Virus record (IMG/VR): IMGVR_UViG_3300022839_000006
Coordinates: 144,231-208,230 of that record
Strand: one strand, 5' to 3'
From: a virus
Length of the DNA stretch: 64,000 bases
The translations under genes were made by a program, and so were the position numbers. Numbering within the stretch: the first letter of the stretch is position 1; each line of letters begins with the position of its first letter. Positions 33,263-41,962 of the stretch are shown one piece after another. The notes under the pieces were generated by a model. That model was not told the DNA's origin, searched no databases, and saw nothing but the letters and a program-made list of their open reading frames with translations.

Positions 33263-33549
33263 TGGAAAGACAAGAGTTTAACGAGATTGTAGATGGTGAC
33301 GGCGAAGACTATTTGCACGTCAATAGTGTAACCATTGAAGATCAGAGTCGGTGGTCGATCTATAAGAGTGTTGTAGTGCAGCAGTTTTCGACAGGGAAAT
33401 TCTTCAAGTGTTATTGGGGTGAAGGCGCCACAGAGATACAAGATGGCCAAGACGAGATGTGGTCCATCAATGAGGTCGAATCCTACACTGTTTCTGAAAC
33501 AAAATGGAGACCCGTCAAAGATGGGATTTTAATTGAAGGGAGTTGCTGA
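33262..33549 (+). CDS. Hypothetical 95-aa protein
   Basis: MERQEFNEIVDGDGEDYLHV, with WGEGATEIQDGQDEM in the second half; acidic, beta-rich. Starts at the stop of the previous gene. Unrecognised. Confidence 0.65.
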   Translation: MERQEFNEIVDGDGEDYLHVNSVTIEDQSRWSIYKSVVVQQFSTGKFFKCYWGEGATEIQDGQDEMWSINEVESYTVSETKWRPVKDGILIEGSC

Positions 33550-33551
33550 AA

Positions 33552-34226
33552 ATGGACACAAAAACACTCAAACTGCTGAAATTTGAATGTGGTGAGCTTA
33601 ACAACCAGATAGAAGCACTAAAGACGAAGGCGCAAGCGAAGTCGCGTGACCTGATGGCAGAAGGGTTCAAAGAGTTTTTTACGTGTCATGGGGAGCTTGT
33701 TGAAAACCTGTTTTGGACTCAATATACCCCACATTTCAACGACGGAGAGGAATGTTCGTTTGGTGTCAACGAGGTCTGTATATTGCTCAAGGGCGACGAA
33801 GAAGCGTGCGAGTGTGAAGGGTCGCTACTGTATGACCAAGAGAGAATTGTTGAAATTGAAAATGACATTGCCACAACTATCGCATGGCAAAAAGATCCTA
33901 TTGGCGTAGCACAGAAGTACGCAGATGATTATTTCGCAAAGTATAAGAGGGATCTGTTCCAAGCAAATATTTGGGACAGAGAAACTGTTCAACAAAAAAT
34001 GAAAAAATGGACACCGTGTCGTCAGAGCATCGTCGAACTTAATAGTGAGCTACTGTTTGCTACGCAGTTTGTTTCGAAAAGCAAGAATCTCAAAAAAGAC
34101 TTCAAACAGATCAAGAGGACAGTTGAATCAATGGACGACGATATGATGAAAATGGTGTTTGGTAATCATGTCAAAGTGATTGTTTCTAGGGACAGTATTG
34201 ACGTGGAAGAATATCATCACGACTGA
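33552..34226 (+). CDS. Hypothetical 224-aa protein
   Basis: MDTKTLKLLKFECGELNNQI, helical start; HFNDGEECSFGVNEVCILLK in the middle, CECEGSLLYDQER, then a long helical second half. Similar proteins occur in other phages without an assigned role. The start at ATG 33552 follows GAAGGGAG; a TTG three codons earlier is less likely. Confidence 0.68.
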   Translation: MDTKTLKLLKFECGELNNQIEALKTKAQAKSRDLMAEGFKEFFTCHGELVENLFWTQYTPHFNDGEECSFGVNEVCILLKGDEEACECEGSLLYDQERIVEIENDIATTIAWQKDPIGVAQKYADDYFAKYKRDLFQANIWDRETVQQKMKKWTPCRQSIVELNSELLFATQFVSKSKNLKKDFKQIKRTVESMDDDMMKMVFGNHVKVIVSRDSIDVEEYHHD

Positions 34227-34255
34227 TGCTTATTGAAAAATGAAAGGAATCCACC

Positions 34256-34507
34256 ATGTTTGAAGTTATAATTATGATTTGTGCTAGTTCTTTTGCACTT
34301 GAGGTCGATTTTGACAATTGCATATACATAAAGGATGCGTGGGGTCCGTATAAGACAGAACACTACTGTGAGATAAGGTCAGATCAATTGTCAGAAGAAC
34401 TACTTGTTGGTGAGCTTAATAGGCACTTTACAGTAATGTTAGACTATCCTGAGATGTTGTCTGCAATGGGACATTGTCGAAAAGTGGACGGCGATGAAAT
34501 GACATAA
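34256..34507 (+). CDS. Hypothetical exported small protein
   Basis: 83 aa: MFEVIIMICASSFALEVDFD looks like a short signal peptide, and three cysteines follow (NCIYIKD, YCEIRSD, GHCRK), with a fourth in the signal region. It may be secreted to the periplasm. GGAA lies 7 nt upstream. Unrecognised. Confidence 0.5.
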   Translation: MFEVIIMICASSFALEVDFDNCIYIKDAWGPYKTEHYCEIRSDQLSEELLVGELNRHFTVMLDYPEMLSAMGHCRKVDGDEMT

Positions 34508-34510
34508 ATA
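34503..34510 (+). promoter_or_regulatory. Late promoter (CATAAATA)
   Basis: One base off the late consensus, 29 bp before the ATG of the DUF6321-like gene. Confidence 0.55.
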
Positions 34511-34538
34511 ACTGTAACCTCTAAATAGGAAGCAGTTG

Positions 34539-34847
34539 ATGAATACGTTTAAGGAATATATCGTTGAGTCAGAAGCACAGCTCAAAGCAGCAGGTGTTTC
34601 AAAATACAATGAACCAAAAAGAACACCCTCACATGCAACAAAATCGCACGTGGTTGTCGCCAAAGAGGGTGGTAAAATTAAACTGATTCGGTTTGGTGAG
34701 CAAGGTGCTGAAACTGCTGGTGAGCCCAAAAAAGGCGAATCTGATAGAATGATAGCCAAGCGCAAATCGTTCAAAGCGCGACACGGTGAAGACATCGCTC
34801 GCGGCAAAATGAGTGCAGCATATTGGTCCGACAAAGAAAAGTGGTAA
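34539..34847 (+). CDS. DUF6321-like late phage protein
   Basis: 102 aa: MNTFKEYIVESEAQLKAAGV, YNEPKRTPSHATKSHVVVAK, LIRFGEQGAETAGEPKKGES and RKSFKARHGEDIARGKMSAA. Very typical of a basic protein widespread in marine T4-like phages (I recall it as DUF6321). Function unknown; the basic, late-expressed nature suggests DNA packaging or a virion role. Confidence 0.75.
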   Translation: MNTFKEYIVESEAQLKAAGVSKYNEPKRTPSHATKSHVVVAKEGGKIKLIRFGEQGAETAGEPKKGESDRMIAKRKSFKARHGEDIARGKMSAAYWSDKEKW

Positions 34848-34850
34848 TTG

Positions 34851-34891
34851 ACAATGACTACCGTTGACTAAAAAGGTAGTCATTGTATACT
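34851..34891 (+). promoter_or_regulatory. Early-type promoter inside a perfect 12-bp inverted repeat
   Basis: ACAATGACTACC (34851-34862) and its exact complement (34875-34886) flank the -35 box TTGACT (34864-34869). The -10 box TATACT is at 34886-34891, spacer 16. The repeat may be an operator, or a hairpin ending the upstream transcript that shares sequence with the promoter of the macrodomain gene. Confidence 0.75.
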
Positions 34892-34928
34892 ACGGATCTG
34901 TGTATAACCTACAAATGGAAGATTTATT

Positions 34929-35372
34929 ATGAAAATTGAGTATCGTCGCGGCGATGTGTTAACCACAGACATCGCCCACATTATCCACGGCTGTAATAGT
35001 CACGGAGTGATGGGCTCTGGCGTTGCTAAGATGGTCAGATCAAAATATCCCCCAGCATATCAAAGATACGTAGATGAGTATAACCGTGTCGGTCTTGAAC
35101 TGGGCACGGTCATCCCTTCTATCCAACGTGACGACAAAGTGATTTACAACGCCATCACGCAGCAAAACTACGGCAACAATAAAAATGTAGTGTATGTGTC
35201 ATATTGGGCCATTGCTGAAGCTTTCAGATACATTGACTCGGCCGTCAACATTAAACAGATTGCGCTGCCGATGATTGGTGCAGGATTAGCAAATGGAAAT
35301 TGGGACGTAATCTCCGCAATTATAGAAAACACCCTGACACGAACATTGCCTGTGGTATACGTCTATGGGTGA
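34929..35372 (+). CDS. Macrodomain protein
   Basis: Macrodomains bind ADP-ribose and many remove it from proteins or nucleic acids. The 147-aa single-domain protein has IIHGCNSHGVMGSGVAKMV near residue 18 (the ADP-ribose-binding N and GxGVA loop), YPPAYQRYVDEY, and LPMIGAGLANGNWDVISAII near 115 (second loop). It is closest in form to the Poa1p/TARG1-like or ADP-ribose-1''-phosphatase branch. The same phage encodes a PARP-like transferase, so this may reverse or limit ADP-ribosylation. It has its own early promoter with an inverted-repeat operator. Confidence 0.9.
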   Translation: MKIEYRRGDVLTTDIAHIIHGCNSHGVMGSGVAKMVRSKYPPAYQRYVDEYNRVGLELGTVIPSIQRDDKVIYNAITQQNYGNNKNVVYVSYWAIAEAFRYIDSAVNIKQIALPMIGAGLANGNWDVISAIIENTLTRTLPVVYVYG

Positions 35373-35511
35373 TTTGTGGTCTTCGTGTCACGTTGAACAA
35401 ACACTAAAAGGTTGGACGATTTTATATCCTGACAACACAAGCGCTTGGTCTCAATCTTTCAAAACGAGGGGTTGGGCTACAAGAACGCTTAATTGGCTCA
35501 ACAAACAGTAG
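35365..35511 (+). CDS. Hypothetical 48-aa protein
   Basis: MGDLWSSCHVEQTLKGWTIL, ending TLNWLNKQ. It overlaps the end of the macrodomain gene by 8 bp. Tryptophan-rich. Unrecognised. Confidence 0.5.
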   Translation: MGDLWSSCHVEQTLKGWTILYPDNTSAWSQSFKTRGWATRTLNWLNKQ

Positions 35512-35523
35512 TAATTACGATAG

Positions 35524-35554
35524 TTGACATTGTGTAATTCCGCATATATAAATA
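35524..35554 (+). promoter_or_regulatory. Overlapping early (TTGACA..TATAAA) and late (TATAAATA) promoters
   Basis: TTGACA at 35524, 17-bp spacer, then TATAAATA at 35547-35554, which serves both as -10 box and as perfect late consensus. The next gene could be read at all stages. Confidence 0.75.
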
Positions 35555-35594
35555 GTCTTACGTGTGCGAAGTTTTAACAAAGAAAGCAAATCCA

Positions 35595-35762
35595 ATGAAG
35601 CAAAAGAAGAAAAAGGGCCTGCCCAAACAAAGAAACGAATTTGTTGTGCAGCTGATTCAAAGAGCAGGAGCAGGTGCAGGAAGCCATCAGAAGTCGAAAA
35701 AGGCTTCGAGACGTAACGATAAAATGAAACTGAACAAGGAATGGTCAATCAAGGTCACTTAA
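35595..35762 (+). CDS. Small very basic protein
   Basis: 55 aa: MKQKKKKGLPKQRNEFVVQL, then a KSKKASRRNDKMK stretch. Highly positive, with a glycine/alanine-rich turn; probably binds nucleic acid. Served by the dual early/late promoter. Confidence 0.65.
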   Translation: MKQKKKKGLPKQRNEFVVQLIQRAGAGAGSHQKSKKASRRNDKMKLNKEWSIKVT

Positions 35763-35777
35763 TCACAGTGTCTTTCA

Positions 35778-35805
35778 TTGACTGTTCCTTTTAATGTTTT
35801 ATACA
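35778..35805 (+). promoter_or_regulatory. Early-type promoter before the topoisomerase operon
   Basis: TTGACT, 16-bp spacer, TATACA, 49 bp before the GTG of the 65-aa gene that leads gene 39. Confidence 0.7.
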
Positions 35806-35853
35806 TTGTAACTGTCAGAACCCCCCAATTACCCCAAACAGGAGGCTTGAACT

Positions 35854-36051
35854 GTGTTTCAGCTTAATAGACGCGACCAGAGATTTACTCAGGAAGAACG
35901 TGACATGATCGATGCAGCAGTTAAAGCAGGTAATGTAAGCATCGTTGAATTAGGGAGTGTAGGCTATGTTGATAAGTTTCAACAGAAGAGGGATGATGCA
36001 CGTAAAGAGCGTGCAAGATTGCGAGCGATTGAAAAGAAGGCTGAAGAGTAA
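35854..36051 (+). CDS. Hypothetical 65-aa protein leading the topoisomerase operon
   Basis: GTG start with a strong AGGAGG 8 nt upstream, which decides the start. MFQLNRRDQRFTQEERDMID; the C-terminal half is a charged helix (QQKRDDARKERARLRAIEKK). It ends 3 bp before the gene 39 ATG. Unrecognised. Confidence 0.68.
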   Translation: MFQLNRRDQRFTQEERDMIDAAVKAGNVSIVELGSVGYVDKFQQKRDDARKERARLRAIEKKAEE

Positions 36052-36053
36052 TC

Positions 36054-37883
36054 ATGACTGAAAAATTTGAAATACTGACACCACGTCAACATGTAAGGCT
36101 AAAAACAGGGATGTGGCTTGGATCGACATCTATTGAGGAGATTGATAGGTTTGTTGTGGGCAAGTGGGATAGAGTGTCCTATGTGCCAGCATTGTCAAAA
36201 ATGATCGACGAGATTGTTGATAATAGCATCGACGAAGCAATCAGAACAGACTTCAAGCATGCCAATAAAATAGGGGTCTCCGTTGACGGTGATACTGTCA
36301 CCATCGTTGATAATGGTAGAGGGATCCCACAGGATGATATCCTAGACGTGTCCACCAACGAAATGATTTCAAGACCTGTTGCAGCGTGGACAAGAAACAA
36401 TTCTGGTACGAGCTTTTCAAGTGAAAGAACGTCTATTGGCTCGCACGGACTCGGAGCAGCACTTGTAAATTATATGTCAACAAGTTTTGTTGGACACACG
36501 TGGCAGAATGGTAAATGCATTGAGGTAAATTGCCTCAATGGTGCTGAAACAATTGAGGCAAAAACCAAGAAGAAAGAAGGGCATGGCACATCTGTATCCT
36601 TTACTCCTGATTTCAGTCTTTTGGAAGTTAGTGGAGTATTAGAGCTTGATACTGTTGCTTTGGTTGAAGATAGGTTGACGTCTCTACAATTAGCATTTCC
36701 TGAAATTCAGTTCTCGTTCAATGGAAGCAAGATTAAGGTAACTGACCTCAAAAAGTATGCGGCGTTGTTTACTCCGCAAGATGCGTCCATCGTCGTTGAA
36801 AAGACAGACGACTTGTCGTTCTTCTTTGTAGCGTCTGATGACGGATTTCGTTCAAACAGCTTTGTCAACGGAGTGAATACACGCCAGGGCGGCGTCTATG
36901 TTGATTATATTGTCAACAATGTAATGGACGAACTCGGCGGAATGATTAAAAAGAAATACAAAATTGAAGTTGCTAAATCTACGCTGAAGAACGGAATTAC
37001 CTTTGTAATGTTTGCGCGTGGTTTCACAAACCCAAAGTTTGACAGTCAGACCAAAGAGAGGTTGACCAATCCACTTGTAGATGTTCGGGAGCATTTTGAG
37101 AAATCAGGAGCGAAGCCTTTTCAACATATAGCTAAGAGACTGTTTGCAGCACACGACATTATCGAGCCAATCATTGCTGCTCAGATTGCAAAGAAAGAGC
37201 AGCAGGATCGACGTGAGGCACTTCAAGCACAGAAGAAACTCAAGAAGGTTAAAGTTGCAAAGCACATCTCTGCTTCTTCGCCTGACGCGACACTCTTCTT
37301 GACTGAAGGCCAATCTGCATCAGGTTTCTGCATCAAAGTTCGCGATCCGAAAATGCACGGAATGTATCCTTTGCGTGGTAAGGTAATGAACATCTGGGAC
37401 ATGAAGGCCTCAGACGTTTTGAAAAACAAAGAACTTAGTGAACTTGTTGCTGTCCTCGGACTAAACATTAACGATCCGAGTAGCGCTCAATTTGCTCACT
37501 ATAAGAACATTGCGATCCTCGCTGATGCTGATAAAGACGGTGGACACATTGCTGCTCTTCTGGTAACATTCTTCTACAAGTTTTGGCCAAAACTGTTGGC
37601 TGATGGTCGGATCAGAATCACGCGAACACCTATTATGATCTCCACAAAGGGCAAGGAGACGTCATGGTTCTACACGTATAAGGAAGCTGAGGAATTCAAA
37701 AAGGATGTTACTAATGGATATGCACACCGATTCATAAAAGGTCTTGGATCTCTCGAAGAGAGTGAATATTCTGTGATTCTGAACGACCCAACAATGGATC
37801 AGGTTACTGTTGATGATGAAGGACTGTTTGAGGTGATGTTTGGCAATGACTCGAGCCTCCGTAAAAAGTTCATGTTGACATGA
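36054..37883 (+). CDS. 39: Type II topoisomerase large subunit (gp39-gp60 fused)
   Basis: ATPase plus metal-binding TOPRIM part of the phage topoisomerase. 609 aa: GHKL ATPase motifs DEIVDNSIDEAIRTD near residue 52, VDNGRGIP near 85, and SIGSHGLGAALVNY near 126. TOPRIM motifs are LFLTEGQSASGF near 411 and ILADADKDGGHIAALL near 490. In T4 this is split into genes 39 and 60; here it is one chain, the ancestral form. It overlaps gene 52 by 4 bp. Confidence 0.96.
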   Translation: MTEKFEILTPRQHVRLKTGMWLGSTSIEEIDRFVVGKWDRVSYVPALSKMIDEIVDNSIDEAIRTDFKHANKIGVSVDGDTVTIVDNGRGIPQDDILDVSTNEMISRPVAAWTRNNSGTSFSSERTSIGSHGLGAALVNYMSTSFVGHTWQNGKCIEVNCLNGAETIEAKTKKKEGHGTSVSFTPDFSLLEVSGVLELDTVALVEDRLTSLQLAFPEIQFSFNGSKIKVTDLKKYAALFTPQDASIVVEKTDDLSFFFVASDDGFRSNSFVNGVNTRQGGVYVDYIVNNVMDELGGMIKKKYKIEVAKSTLKNGITFVMFARGFTNPKFDSQTKERLTNPLVDVREHFEKSGAKPFQHIAKRLFAAHDIIEPIIAAQIAKKEQQDRREALQAQKKLKKVKVAKHISASSPDATLFLTEGQSASGFCIKVRDPKMHGMYPLRGKVMNIWDMKASDVLKNKELSELVAVLGLNINDPSSAQFAHYKNIAILADADKDGGHIAALLVTFFYKFWPKLLADGRIRITRTPIMISTKGKETSWFYTYKEAEEFKKDVTNGYAHRFIKGLGSLEESEYSVILNDPTMDQVTVDDEGLFEVMFGNDSSLRKKFMLT

Positions 37884-39280
37884 ATAACCAACTGACAGAC
37901 TTCTTTGAACAAGATGAACAAACACAGCGAAAGGATACTCCTCAAGTGTCAAAATCCACCGTTAAACCGTATCCTCTTTCCGCACTTGCCAGCAACGAGT
38001 GGAAAGATTACGCAATGTACACCATCGAGTCGCGCGCAATCCCAAACATGATCGATGGCATGAAGCCTGTCAATCGGTTTTATCTTTATTCGTCCATCAA
38101 AAATTCTAAGAAGGAATTTAAGAAGGTGTCTGCCGTATCAGGTGTGGTCTCGGGATATGGCTACAACCACGGCGAGACGTCTGCTGCTGCAGCGGGTCAG
38201 TTAATGGCAGCTGATTGGGCAAACAACATTTGTTTGATTCAAGGACGTGGTTCCTTTGGAACACGACTGGTTAATGATGCTGCTGCTCCACGATACACAT
38301 ATACGAAATTACACGACAACTTCGAGAAGTATATCAAGGATATCGACATTGCTCCTGTTCACAGTGACCCTGAGCACGAGCCTCCTGCATTCTACGTTCC
38401 GTCGATTCCTCTTGTTCTTGTAAATGGCATCAAGGGAATTGGTACGGGGTTCGCGACAAACATTCTACCACGCGATCCTATTGAGCTCGCACGCGCATGT
38501 GAAGAATATATCAATACAGGTGACATTGTTAATAAGGTCAATCTGAAGTTTCCTGATTTTCGAGGAACAGTGTCATATGACGTTGAGAATGATCGTTATG
38601 TCAGTCGTGGTATTTTTGAACGTAAGGGCAAGACCATCGTCACGATTACTGAAGTTCCCTACGGTTACGACAGAGAAAATTACGTGAAGATTCTTGATGT
38701 TCTTGAAGATAGGGACCTCATCGTTTCATACGACGATCTATGCGACAAGGACGGATTCAAATTTGAGGTCAAGCTCAAGCAAAGCACCTCATCAGGATGG
38801 AGCGATGAAAAGATTCTCACACAGTTTAAACTTGAGAAGATGTTCACAGAGAATCTTGTTGTGATCGATCATGATGGAAAGTTGCGCGAGTATAAAGACG
38901 AGCGACAGTTGATTAAGGACTTTTGTGACTATCGCAACACTGTAATCGAAAAAAGAATTGCAAAAAGGATCGAGGAGTGTGTTGAAGACACGAGATGGCT
39001 CAATGCTAAAATGCAATTTATTCAGGCGGTAATCGACAACAAGATCACGTTCAAGAATATGAAAAAAGACCGTGTGGCAAAACAAATTGTTGACAACACG
39101 TCTGCCAAAGACGAAGATGTTGACAAGCTACTAAGAGTTAATATGATGAGTCTTACTGATGAGATGGTCAAACAGCTCGATAAAGAATGTCAAGACGCAG
39201 AAGTTCAATTGAAGTTTTGGTCCAAGACAACCATCAAGAAGCAGTTTCTCAACGACCTAAATCAATTACAAACAAATTAG
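37880..39280 (+). CDS. 52: Type II topoisomerase medium subunit gp52
   Basis: DNA-cutting subunit. 466 aa: ESRAIPNMIDGMKPVNRFYL (GyrA-type DGLKPV region) near residue 50, LIQGRGSFGTRLVNDAAAPR, and the catalytic tyrosine in PRYTYTKLHD near 138. C-terminal coiled segments follow. Length is close to T4 gp52 (442). Confidence 0.96.
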   Translation: MNNQLTDFFEQDEQTQRKDTPQVSKSTVKPYPLSALASNEWKDYAMYTIESRAIPNMIDGMKPVNRFYLYSSIKNSKKEFKKVSAVSGVVSGYGYNHGETSAAAAGQLMAADWANNICLIQGRGSFGTRLVNDAAAPRYTYTKLHDNFEKYIKDIDIAPVHSDPEHEPPAFYVPSIPLVLVNGIKGIGTGFATNILPRDPIELARACEEYINTGDIVNKVNLKFPDFRGTVSYDVENDRYVSRGIFERKGKTIVTITEVPYGYDRENYVKILDVLEDRDLIVSYDDLCDKDGFKFEVKLKQSTSSGWSDEKILTQFKLEKMFTENLVVIDHDGKLREYKDERQLIKDFCDYRNTVIEKRIAKRIEECVEDTRWLNAKMQFIQAVIDNKITFKNMKKDRVAKQIVDNTSAKDEDVDKLLRVNMMSLTDEMVKQLDKECQDAEVQLKFWSKTTIKKQFLNDLNQLQTN

Positions 39281-39292
39281 AGGAATTATAAA

Positions 39293-39712
39293 ATGGTAAC
39301 TGTAGAACTAACGTGCGATCAAGCAGATGGCATCATACTAGCAGATCTAAAATCTGTTGTTAGAGGGATTCTTGACGATCCGTGGGAATGTCACCACAAC
39401 CTTGATGAGACATCTAGCTGTGTGGATGGATTTCTGAAAGTGATTGAGTACTACACAGTGTCGAAGGAGTATGAATATTTTGTTGAAACGTTGGATTTTA
39501 AAAAACTCAAAACAGTTTCGTCTTCGTCTGATAAAGTGGTAGGACGCGCAGAGGTTGTTGACATCACTGAAATGGAAGACGGTTCTGCAGTGGTAAATTT
39601 CAACGTCGATGTTGAAAATCAAGCGACGTTGATCGGAGAGGGATTCAAGTTCTTGATGATCAAAGCGGCACTTGGCAAAACAGATGACGAGATCATGAAG
39701 GCGTTCGATTGA
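39293..39712 (+). CDS. Hypothetical 139-aa protein
   Basis: MVTVELTCDQADGIILADLK; acidic, with a beta-rich second half VVDITEMEDGSAVVNFNVDV. The SAVVNFNVD..A..L...G type C-terminus occurs in several phage proteins of unknown function; a 62-kb gene here ends in a related pattern (DGSATYTFDMSND). GAGG lies 8 nt upstream. Confidence 0.68.
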   Translation: MVTVELTCDQADGIILADLKSVVRGILDDPWECHHNLDETSSCVDGFLKVIEYYTVSKEYEYFVETLDFKKLKTVSSSSDKVVGRAEVVDITEMEDGSAVVNFNVDVENQATLIGEGFKFLMIKAALGKTDDEIMKAFD

Positions 39713-40122
39713 TTTACGAGGTTTACAACAAGCCTAAACGGATCGAGATTGCTTTCCTCGACAAAGCAATCTCGTTTGCGTGCGATTACCTGCATGTTGA
39801 TGTTGATGTTGTGTTAGAATTTAAAAAACTTAAAAAGCACGTCTACGGTTTTTGCGATTACGAACAGGACGAAGTGGTCATTACTCTATCACAGCGACTG
39901 AACACAAATGACGTGGCGAGGACACTGTTCCACGAAATGGTTCACGTCAAACAGCACCATGATGGAAGGCTTGTACACGGACGTCCTAACACGTGGATGG
40001 GCGTTCCACACACAGAAATTTACGAGAATCTTCCATGGGAATTAGAGGCGTTCGACATCGAGAACAAAATGGTAGAGTTGTTTAGTGTTGATAATTGCAC
40101 ACCACTGTTGTCAACCACATAA
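39709..40122 (+). CDS. SprT-like HExxH metalloprotein
   Basis: 137 aa with LFHEMVHVKQHHDG near residue 65 (HExxH zinc motif) and a downstream ENLPWELEAFD that can supply the third ligand. SprT-like proteases act on DNA-protein crosslinks; phage versions are uncharacterised. TTG start overlapping the previous stop. A second member lies at 41963. Confidence 0.72.
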   Translation: MIYEVYNKPKRIEIAFLDKAISFACDYLHVDVDVVLEFKKLKKHVYGFCDYEQDEVVITLSQRLNTNDVARTLFHEMVHVKQHHDGRLVHGRPNTWMGVPHTEIYENLPWELEAFDIENKMVELFSVDNCTPLLSTT

Positions 40123-40134
40123 AGGAGAACGTAT

Positions 40135-41025
40135 ATGTCGTCCCGTGCACAGCTTATGAAGCAAAAAGGATTGATCAGTCCTCCAAAATGGTTGACACCA
40201 AACATCCACTATGAAACCATTGCAGGCTCACAATCATATGGAATCAACTCAGACGATTCAGACATGGATATTGTCGGTTTTTGTATTCCTCCCAAAGAGG
40301 ATGTGTTTCCTCACCTCGCAGGCATTATCCCAGGGTTTGGAACACAAAGAGACAAGTTCAATGTGTGGCAACAACATCATGTAACAGACAAAGAAACACG
40401 ACAGGAATACGATTTTGCGATCTACTCTATTGTGTCCTATATGTCACTTGCAATGGACAACAATCCGAACATTCTCGATTCGCTGTTCACGCCTCAACGG
40501 TGTGTGCTGTTCTGTACCACTGTCGCACAGCTTGTTCGTGACAATAGAAAATCGTTCTTGCATAAAGGAAGCTATCAGAAGTTTAGAGGATATATGTTCA
40601 GCCAACTGCACAAAATTGGCACAAAGGCAAACTCTGCTAATGAGAAAAGAGCAGCAAACATTGCCAAGTTTGGTTTTTGTACAAAATTTGCAACACATAC
40701 AATACGTCTCGGACTGCAATGCGAACAGATTCTTGTCGAGCACGATTTGGACATTGAATGTAATCGAGAAGTGCTTAAATCTGTTCGTCGTGGCGAATGG
40801 TCTTATGAAAGAATCAAAGAGTGGGCAACGCAGAAGGAACGACACCTTGATGACTTATATCAGAAGTCGACACTTCAGCAGGGCCCAGACGAGCAAGCAA
40901 TCAAAGAATTGTTGATGAGCTGTCTCGAGCAACATTATGGCTCTCTTAGCACAGCGGTCAAGCGTGAAGTCCCTTTAGATCGCATGGTCAACGAGCTTCA
41001 AGCGGTCATCGACAAGTATAGTTAA
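40135..41025 (+). CDS. RlaP-like nucleotidyltransferase
   Basis: 296 aa with a polymerase-beta-type nucleotidyltransferase motif GSQSYGINSDDSDMDIVGF near residue 31 (GS..YG..SxxSDxD), the form seen in RlaP (RNA-ligase-associated) nucleotidyltransferases. The C-terminal part is helical (SYQKFRGYMFSQLHKIGTKA). The family is linked by gene neighbourhood to RNA ligases and RNA repair; the reaction is not firmly established. AAGGAG lies 7 nt upstream. Confidence 0.78.
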   Translation: MSSRAQLMKQKGLISPPKWLTPNIHYETIAGSQSYGINSDDSDMDIVGFCIPPKEDVFPHLAGIIPGFGTQRDKFNVWQQHHVTDKETRQEYDFAIYSIVSYMSLAMDNNPNILDSLFTPQRCVLFCTTVAQLVRDNRKSFLHKGSYQKFRGYMFSQLHKIGTKANSANEKRAANIAKFGFCTKFATHTIRLGLQCEQILVEHDLDIECNREVLKSVRRGEWSYERIKEWATQKERHLDDLYQKSTLQQGPDEQAIKELLMSCLEQHYGSLSTAVKREVPLDRMVNELQAVIDKYS

Positions 41026-41315
41026 ATTTTATACTTGAGCATCGGATCGTGAGCCCATGTTATATCTGCAAATGTCAGATAACTGATAGCATCTAACTTT
41101 GTCATGTCAAACCATTCACCTTTCAACCGCTTGTAGCCAATGTCCTTGTGCAAGAATTTCTCTAATATGCGGACATTGTCCTCAGACACCTGTATAGTGT
41201 GATGCAAGTGTAGTGTTTCAGAGTTCCCTGTTTGCAATTGCTTCAGCCTTGCCTTAGGATTTTTGCTGAACCCTATTTTTTGCTTCGTCTCAGTCCCAAT
41301 CGCGTAGATTTCCAT
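41022..41315 (-). CDS. T5orf172/MUG113-type (GIY-YIG-like) protein
   Basis: 97 aa: MEIYAIGTETKQKIGFSKNP, ARLKQLQTGNSETLHLHHTI, and EKFLHKDIGYKRLKGEWFDM. This is the reduced GIY-YIG fold of the T5orf172 family. It lies on the minus strand against its neighbours, with its end overlapping the RlaP-like gene end. The ATG at 41315 follows GGAG. A nuclease role is possible but not shown. Confidence 0.8.
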   Translation of the reverse strand: MEIYAIGTETKQKIGFSKNPKARLKQLQTGNSETLHLHHTIQVSEDNVRILEKFLHKDIGYKRLKGEWFDMTKLDAISYLTFADITWAHDPMLKYKI

Positions 41316-41347
41316 CACATTCTCCAATAAAACAATATTTATTAGAG

Positions 41348-41376
41348 TTGACTTTTGATTGTAACCGTTTTATGTT
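41348..41376 (+). promoter_or_regulatory. Early-type promoter
   Basis: GTTGACT, 17-bp spacer, TATGTT, 30 bp before the zinc-finger gene. Confidence 0.65.
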
Positions 41377-41406
41377 GTGTAGGAACCGTAGAGGATACGT
41401 CAACGC

Positions 41407-41646
41407 ATGACCTACACAAAAAAAACTTGCTCTGTATGTGGCCTTCGTTGTAACCAGTCTACAATGCGAAACGAAAAGGTTTATGTCGAGACAGGAAAGT
41501 CCAAACAAGGCCTTTCATGGGCAACGTGGATTGGAGCGATACTCGGAAATCAAAAGAGTCGCCGAGCAGTATGGACATGGATTTTTAATTCAGGCCAGAG
41601 AACCTATAGCAGAAAGAGAACTGTTTGGTTCTGCCAAAACTGCTAG
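41407..41646 (+). CDS. Hypothetical zinc-finger protein
   Basis: 79 aa: TCSVCGLRCNQS at the N-terminus and WFCQNC at the very end give two CxxC pairs. The middle (SWATWIGAILGNQKSRRAVW) is hydrophobic with a basic patch. Possibly membrane-associated; unrecognised. Confidence 0.6.
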   Translation: MTYTKKTCSVCGLRCNQSTMRNEKVYVETGKSKQGLSWATWIGAILGNQKSRRAVWTWIFNSGQRTYSRKRTVWFCQNC

Positions 41647-41733
41647 AGCATGTATAACAACCTCGTTGACAAACATCCGCAGTCGAGGTAATAACAAGCA
41701 TATAAAACAACATAGACGTGGAGTCGAAAAACA

Positions 41734-41958
41734 ATGGTTGTAGTAGCTTCTATTAAATTACTGAAGGTTGGTGAACCTGATTCTGTGATTATGGCCAACA
41801 CAATCACAGATGAAATTCGAGGCGTTGTAGACGTTGTTCACACCGCAAACCATGTAATTTTCAAATTCACAGATGTTAGACACGGCGGAACTTCTGAAGT
41901 TGCTTTCCGTGCTGATAGAGTGTTATCATACTACACCTTCTTCGAAGAGGAAGTATAA
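41734..41958 (+). CDS. Hypothetical 74-aa protein
   Basis: MVVVASIKLLKVGEPDSVIM; beta-rich, like a small SH3-type barrel (EVAFRADRVLSYYTFFEEE). Ends 4 bp before the next gene. Unrecognised. Confidence 0.6.
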   Translation: MVVVASIKLLKVGEPDSVIMANTITDEIRGVVDVVHTANHVIFKFTDVRHGGTSEVAFRADRVLSYYTFFEEEV

Positions 41959-41962
41959 ACAC

